Positions 48,801 to 64,000 of a DNA stretch of 64,000 nt are shown here, in pieces. Source of the stretch: Nematostella vectensis (taxonomy: Eukaryota > Cnidaria > Anthozoa > Actiniaria > Edwardsiidae). Location: NCBI RefSeq assembly GCF_932526225.1, contig NC_064048.1, positions 5,190,627 through 5,254,626 on the forward strand, written 5' to 3'. The notes beneath the pieces are model-generated. The model did not search any database and was not told where the DNA came from. It saw only the letters and a program-made list of their open reading frames with translations. Position 1 is the stretch's first letter. The number at the start of each line of letters is the position of its first letter. The position numbers and the translations under genes were made by a program.

Positions 48801-50844
48801 CAAGTTTCACTTCTTCTTTAAGATTGGATTCGAGACTTCTTCACATAATTTCAATTTGAATATTGTATAAGATAATTAAGAAAGTGTGGAAGGCAGTGTC
48901 TCTTTAAGTGTCCACACCTCTTTTTCAACAGAGAAGCACGACTCTGGGAACTTGTACTTCTGCTTTCGGTGGCTACTTATCTGTTTCAAGAGAGAGTTCA
49001 GCTTCGATGACATAATGACCCTTTGGGAGGTACGTTCTGAAAGCATTTTTATTTCTAAATTACATGAGGACTATTAGCGTTGAATATTAAAAACCAAAAA
49101 GCAAGACAAATCCCTTGCTACGCGGTAAGCTAAAGTTTCTTAGTTTGGCGATTCTGCGTTTTCAAGCAGAATCACCATCGTGTGTTTTTGTTTTATCAAT
49201 CGAGAAACAACGAATGAGAATAGTAATGGCATAAGGGAGCAGTTATTTAATACCCTGAAGGGGATTTTGACGCGGGATACCTTAATTTGATACCCCTCCC
49301 CCTCCCCCCACATTTGTGTAACAAAGGCCCCCCTCTCCTCTCTCTCTCTCTCTCTTTAGAGTCCCGTTTTCCGAAGCCCAACCTTTGGGTGTTAATTTTT
49401 TCGGACTCCTCCCACCATACTTCAGGGTATTTTATTAATACTCTCTGATTAGCCGGTTAATCGTTGCATTTCAGGCATTCTGGACGCAGAACTTGTCGCC
49501 TAATTTCCACTTGATCGTCTGTTTGGCAATCTTGGACAGGCACAGACAGGTTATCATGGAGTGTCAGTTTGGATTCAACGAGATTCTCAAGGTACCGCAC
49601 GGATTGCGTATTTAAATTATCACCGTCAGCCGCCATTTTGTCAGCAGAAAAATAGCAGGTGTGACAGGAGCAAAAAATGGCAAAGTTCAAATTGTAAGGT
49701 CGTGTTACCTTATATTCGCTTGATTTTTTGCTTAGATGTTCCTTGTGTAATATATAACAAAATAAGCTTTAGTATTTTTTGGTAGATAATCCGTACTTGA
49801 GATATTGCAAATTGTAAGGCTCTTGATTTGTCTTAAATTGCCCAATTTGGGCGAGATTGCTACTTTTTTCATGATTTATGGCATCTTTGCTCAATCATAT
49901 CTCAAGAACGGATCATCCACCAAAAAATACAAAAGCTTATTTTGTTTTATATTGTGCAAGGAACCTCTAGACAAAATATCAACAAAATATAAGCTAACAC
50001 AACCTTACAATTTTAATTTTGCAATTTTTTGCTCCTGTCAGCAGGTGTACCATCGGCTGATTTGGGGAAGCTATTGTGTTGTTTTGCTGGATGAAGTATA
50101 GAGCTTTCTTCTGATGTTGAAAGAAAACAATTAAAACGTGTGGTTGACTCGGGCTCTTCAAGCGATAAAGGTGTAACAGTGTTTGTATCACACCAAAATA
50201 TCGCTCATTTTCTCATGTGTGCTCAGGTTTTCTGAGAAACTGCCAATTTATTAAACAAGCCTTTGCCTCAAGAGAATAATTGTGAACACTGAAACATTTT
50301 AGATGTAAAGTGCACACGCTTTACTCATTTAGCTTCCTTTTGGAATGCTCATTGCAGCTATCATGCGATGGAAAAACAACAAAAATTGTAACTTATAACT
50401 TTTTATGTTTTTCAGTACGTTAACGAGCTCGCTTACCAGATAGATGTCCAGGAGACTCTTATCAAATCCGAGACACTATGTTGCCAGCTTCTCACCCTAC
50501 CAGACCTCCCAGACGATGTCCGGGCCATCGTGTCCGGACGCAACGCGTCGGTCATGACACCGGACATCGAGCGACCTGATCCCTTACTACTGCTCATGCG
50601 CCGACACACTGACAAGCTACTTCCGGTTAAGGAGAACACTGCGCATGCCTCGACTAATGGAACCACTGATACTGCTGACAATGGACTCTCGGAGTCGGTG
50701 ATGAATGATTTGAGTATTATTAATAGCGACGGGACTTACCAAGAGGGGGCGGAACCTGGCCAGGGCGTGTCCCTGAACGTCCAGGACCCCGCCTCAGATG
50801 ATGAGATCATCGTTCTGTCCGAAGGCGCAGAGAATATATTCTAA
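36872..50844 (+). CDS. TBC1D15: TBC1D15/17-family Rab GTPase-activating protein (complete)
   Basis: Fifteen exons (36872-36913, 37039-37137, 38541-38655, 39043-39259, 39776-39890, 42866-43087, 44160-44288, 44947-45050, 45418-45512, 45809-45931, 47338-47438, 48327-48426, 48932-49029, 49475-49591, 50416-50844) join in frame to 701 aa, close to vertebrate TBC1D15. The N-terminal half is the family's Rab-binding region (VFMLKDSTTLPALHFHSGG). The TBC GAP domain runs from about residue 300 to 560 with the arginine finger Arg385 in DVTRTDR and the glutamine finger Gln424 in YVQGMSDLL, plus FRWLLICFKREFSF. Vertebrate TBC1D15 acts on Rab7 at mitochondria-lysosome contacts; that role is inferred here. 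The C-terminal tail is acidic and ends EGAENIF. Introns 2 and 6 contain hammerhead motifs; introns 3, 5 and 7 hold tandem repeats derived from their own donor sites. Confidence 0.96.
37774..37814 (-). ncRNA. Hammerhead ribozyme motif, second class, TBC1D15 intron 2
   Basis: On the minus strand: stem I UCUC/GAGA, core CUGAUGA, stem II GUGG/CCAC closed by a GCAA tetraloop, GAAA, short stem III, cleavage triplet GUA. All core bases fit. Relative to the copy at 43791 the stem I pair changes from UCCC/GGGA to UCUC/GAGA, a compensatory double change. It lies antisense within the gene transcript. Confidence 0.85.
37863..38455. repeat. About 150-bp diverged tandem repeat with CRE-like palindromes, 4 copies
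   Basis: Four units can be aligned by CATGACC or equivalent at 37899, 38052, 38201 and 38357 (spacings 153, 149, 156). Each contains a GACGTCA-rich palindrome, CTTGACAC and TTTGGTTG; the best preserved palindrome, TGACGTCATCGATGACGTCA (38171-38190), is perfect over 20 bases. The array follows the hammerhead at 37774-37814 directly and ends in GACGGACGGA, so both may be parts of one retroelement. Confidence 0.8.
38650..38956 (+). repeat. 33-bp tandem repeat seeded at TBC1D15 exon 3 donor, about 9 copies
   Basis: Units of the form AAATGGTAAACATATATCTA plus GAATTTTAAGCCC begin inside the last bases of exon 3 (CCAAATG, then GTAAAC donor). The second unit still contains AATGGTAAAC, a decoy donor; later units decay (GTGTAC, GCATAC). 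Confidence 0.9.
39499..39694. mobile_element. Foldback element in TBC1D15 intron 4
   Basis: Ends are CACCAAAAATGGTATTCGAC and its near inverse ending TTTTTGGTG; arms of about 48 bases include GTCTTTAATAAGACT. The centre holds two direct copies of a segment with AAGACTTCTTCAGGGCAGAC. Confidence 0.8.
39891..42655 (+). repeat. 31-bp satellite in TBC1D15 intron 5, about 88 copies
   Basis: The unit TATACCACCACCAGCATCCT plus ACTTGTTGGTA matches the last bases of exon 5 and its donor: the exon ends CCACCACCAGCTTCCTACTT then GTCG and GTAAGT. Units therefore each carry a decoy donor-like GGTATATA. Variants include GGTATGT, GGTTTAT and units lacking ACT of TACTTG. All three forward frames are open with a 31-residue period because 31 is 1 modulo 3; one frame continues directly from exon 5 coding sequence. 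Confidence 0.96.
43791..43831 (+). ncRNA. Hammerhead ribozyme motif, second class, TBC1D15 intron 6
   Basis: Stem I UCCC/GGGA (43791-43794 with 43828-43831), core CUGAUGA (43795-43801), stem II GUGG/CCAC with GCAA loop, GAAA (43814-43817), stem III ACAG/CUGU with a 2-base loop, cleavage expected after A43827 (GUA). It lies in the sense strand of the TBC1D15 pre-mRNA. Confidence 0.87.
43830..43991. mobile_element. Foldback element next to the intron 6 hammerhead
   Basis: Arms of about 44 bases (43830-43874 and 43948-43991) include GAAACCTATGTAGTTTGTAT and its exact inverse, enclosing AT-dinucleotide runs and a short hairpin AGCACTTTC/GAAAGTGCT. The left arm overlaps the 3' strand of hammerhead stem I, so hammerhead and foldback belong to the same element. 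Confidence 0.75.
44258..44760 (+). repeat. About 30-bp tandem repeat seeded at TBC1D15 exon 7 donor
   Basis: The last 31 bases of exon 7 (AAGAAATTACACGAAAGAAT, then ATTCAGAGGG) plus the donor form unit 1. Roughly 14 further units of 29-33 bases follow in the intron (AAGAATATTCAGAGGGGTAA and shorter AAACATGAAGAATTTTCAGA variants). Several retain an intact donor-like GGGGTAAGAAAT. Confidence 0.9.
45570..45775 (-). mobile_element. tRNA-derived SINE-like element, TBC1D15 intron 9
   Basis: On the minus strand a tRNA-like head reads GAGTGGCGCAGTTGGCTGTA, with the polymerase III A box TGGCGCAGTTGG, and about 35 bases later GAGTTCGAGTTC, close to a B box. A non-tRNA body follows (GGCCTATTTTTGTCGTTGCC). 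The cloverleaf is not intact, so this is a SINE and not a tRNA gene. The left edge is approximate. Confidence 0.65.
46320..46695. mobile_element. MITE with TAGGGACTTTAAGCAA ends, TBC1D15 intron 10
   Basis: Left end TAGGGACTTTAAGCAACGAC and right end TTCTTGCTTAAGGTCCCTA are inverted repeats with a few mismatches. The interior is non-coding. A further related fragment (TAGGGACTAGGGCTACGGCT) follows directly. Confidence 0.75.
47030..47262. mobile_element. GC-rich foldback element, TBC1D15 intron 10
   Basis: Arms of about 85 bases pair: the left includes GCAAGTCAACACGAACGGCA and GCGCGCGCGC, the right includes GCGCGCGCGCCGTTTTTGAT and CGTGTTGACTTGC. The inner parts TTGACGTCCGTGAC and GTCACGGACGTCAA are exact inverses. 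Base composition is far more GC-rich than the flanks. Confidence 0.8.
47936..48130 (+). repeat. AACG tetranucleotide microsatellite
   Basis: About 45 AACG units interrupted by GGACG and ATCA variants in TBC1D15 intron 11. A 4-base unit keeps frames open by chance on both strands. It is followed by AAGCAAGC and AAC-rich sequence. Confidence 0.95.
48240..48315 (-). mobile_element. tRNA-like SINE head, TBC1D15 intron 11
   Basis: On the minus strand, AAAGCTCAGTGGTACAGGCT resembles a tRNA 5' half with A box, and GACTTCAAGCACGGG is a weak B box. Its 3' side runs into T-rich sequence and the TTCG microsatellite, as expected for a SINE tail. Confidence 0.5.
48590..48800. mobile_element. Copy of the ATTGTCACCAGT MITE family
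   Basis: Matches 12221-12455 over most of its length (AACCTCAACCGTTA, AATTATCAATC, TTTTGAAATATTTTT, GTTAAAAATC); the right end is truncated or diverged. Confidence 0.7.
49662..50040. mobile_element. 379-bp foldback element with 7-bp target duplication, TBC1D15 intron 14
   Basis: The ends TGACAGGAGCAAAAAAT and inverse ATTTTTTGCTCCTGTCA (one mismatch region inside) are flanked by GCAGGTG at 49655-49661 and 50041-50047. The inner arms also pair over long stretches (ATTGTAAGG with CCTTACAAT; AATAAGCTTT with AAAGCTTATT). Confidence 0.85.
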
Positions 50845-51196
50845 ACACCAGTCTGAGACACCATGTTAAAGAAGAGAAACAAAACACAGAAATACTAGTA
50901 TATCTGTTAACTTGTTAAAAAAAAAATACACAGATTTACGCCTTCACTTTAGACCGGGCGGGTCCAGGGGAATATTGGGGAGGTGGTGTTGCCCCTTCGG
51001 TGGAGAATCCCTTTGGGCGGAAATTTTAAGAACGGAGGCCATACCTTTTTCAAATTGATGCCCCCTTTAGAGGGGTTGCCTATTTCTCATTCCAAAAATC
51101 ATGAATCTGCCCTTAACCTGTTAACATATCCCTACTCTTTTTTATTTGAACGTCATTTCCTCGGCCCCTAGATACCACTGTTTAGATACTGCAATA

Positions 51197-51740
51197 ACAT
51201 TTGAATGTTGCCGCTAAACAACCACAGTTTTGAGTTATTGAGAAAAAGAGGCTTCGATAACTGAGGCTAAGGTATCTTAATTAAGTCACCGACTAACAAA
51301 AAGTGATGAAAAAACTGCATAGTTTTGACAAATTAATTGGGAACATGTATAGATCTTTATGAGATAAACAAAAAATAATCAATGTTATTAATGAAATTAA
51401 AAGCTTTTTTTATTTAGTCTTTGTCCACAATTATCATTCATTATTCAAATCGCATTAGTGGTCTAATAAAATTACTGCATTCAGTGCGCGCCTGGTACAT
51501 TTGAATGTTGCCGCTAAACAACCACAGTTTTGAGTTATTGAGAAAAAGAGGCTTCGATAACTGAGGCTAAGGTATCTTTTAATTAAGTCACCGACTAACA
51601 AAAAGTGATGAAAAAACTGCATAGTTTTGACAAATTAAGTGGGAACATGTATAGATCTTTATGAGATAAACAATGTGTGTTTGTCCACAGTCATTCATTA
51701 TTCAAATCGCATTTGTGGTCTAATAAAATTTTCTGCATTC
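51197..51740 (+). repeat. 300-bp direct tandem duplication
   Basis: Two copies, the second with an internal deletion of roughly 50 bases around the AT-rich middle. Otherwise they are nearly identical, indicating a recent event. Confidence 0.85.
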
Positions 51741-51749
51741 ACCTATTTC

Positions 51750-51975
51750 AAATAAGGTCGCACTCGATAATCTATGTGTTGTAACCCGCGGTGGCTCATA
51801 GGTAGCGTATAAACGGCTGAATTCTTGTATCTAGAAGCTATGTGAACTTTCATAAGAAAATGAACAAGAATTTTAAGTTTTTGAAACCAGAATTTACGCT
51901 TGATACCATTTAAACTTGATACCCATAAAGCCCTGCGGGTTACAATTAACATATTCTCCAAGTGCAACCTTATTT
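51750..51975. mobile_element. Foldback MITE with AAATAAGGTTGCACT ends, copy 1
   Basis: Ends AAATAAGGTCGCACT and AGTGCAACCTTATTT are inverted. Inner words GTAACCCGC...GCGGGTTAC also pair. Related copies are at 56719-56930 and 61736-61976, both in cortactin introns. Confidence 0.8.
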
Positions 51976-52363
51976 TATGTAGGTATATCCAGTAATGTAT
52001 TATGGAAAAAGCATAGTATTTGAAGATTATTTAATAAGAAATGACCCACTTTGAGGGTGGGGGGGGGGGGGGGGGGGTCCGCGCGAACCCTGTGTACGGT
52101 GCCTGAAGAGGGCCCGACACTCGGGCTACGAGTCTGGGGGATTTGGCCTACGGCCTAGTGTACACTATTTGGGTAAACAGCGTGTCGATCTAAAGTAAAG
52201 GGAGAATATGATGCACCCTTTGACTCGTGTAGGCGCGGAAGTGGTTGGGTTGCCTGTGTGTTTCGTGATATCACGTGACGGGGAGGGTTGTCTTGCAGGA
52301 AGTAGCATTCGAACAACTGATCGACCCTGTTCTTGTTTCGGTTCTATTTCTTCTAATTTGATC

Positions 52364-63940
<11,577 letters not shown>

Positions 63941-64000
63941 GTTAGTCCTGATGACCACAGTAGAAGTATTGCTGTGAAGATAATGATAGTAATAAATGCA

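Larger units (their letters stand above)
50845..52363. other. Intergenic region between TBC1D15 and cortactin
   Basis: Holds a direct duplication with 300-base spacing (51197-51477 and 51497-51740, sharing ATTTGAATGTTGCCGCTAAA), a foldback element (51750-51975), a poly-G tract (52060-52078), and the cortactin promoter. No further gene is recognised. Confidence 0.6.

Overview
This is a stretch of nuclear DNA from an intron-rich invertebrate animal, most likely an anthozoan cnidarian such as a sea anemone (inference from gene content, single-copy slow-evolving genes, AT-rich introns, many short foldback elements and hammerhead-bearing repeats; no species marker was found). I see no bacterial, organellar or viral genes, and no CRISPR array.

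Six multi-exon or single-exon genes can be read. From left to right: the 3' part of an isopenicillin-N-synthase-like 2-oxoglutarate/Fe(II) oxygenase (+, 5 exons visible, about 430-8004); a complete Ca2+/calmodulin-dependent protein kinase II (-, 3 coding exons, 15935-10033, 476 aa); a complete transaldolase (+, 10 exons, 16442-22438, 323 aa) that faces away from CaMKII across a 506-bp gap; a complete mitochondrial uncoupling protein (+, 3 exons, 25095-28210, 313 aa); an unrecognised intronless 287-aa ORF (-, 31928-32791); a complete TBC1D15/17-type Rab GAP (+, 15 exons, 36872-50844, 701 aa); and cortactin (+, 15 exons visible, 52364 to the right edge), whose C-terminal half lies beyond the window. 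The genes are unrelated housekeeping or signalling genes and do not form an operon or pathway; exon phases were checked codon by codon and all join in frame.

Much of the remaining sequence is repeats. Large tandem satellites occupy 3483-4972 (38 bp), 5086-6948 (19 bp), 29283-31410 (31 bp, two subfamilies), 39900-42655 (31 bp) and 58560-59755 (33 bp). Several foldback MITE families occur in two or three copies each, and there are tRNA-derived SINE-like pieces.

Two features stand out. First, there are seven hammerhead-ribozyme motifs: five in a 1368-bp insertion (34780-36147) built of 354-bp monomers in inverted orientation and flanked by an 11-bp target-site duplication, and two more of a different sequence class in opposite orientation inside TBC1D15 introns 2 and 6, with a compensatory stem I change between them. 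Second, in five introns of three neighbouring genes the tandem repeat unit contains the flanking exon edge and its own splice site (TBC1D15 introns 3, 5 and 7 at the donor; UCP intron 1 at the acceptor; transaldolase intron 7 at both ends), so satellites appear to have been seeded from splice junctions and carry arrays of decoy splice sites.
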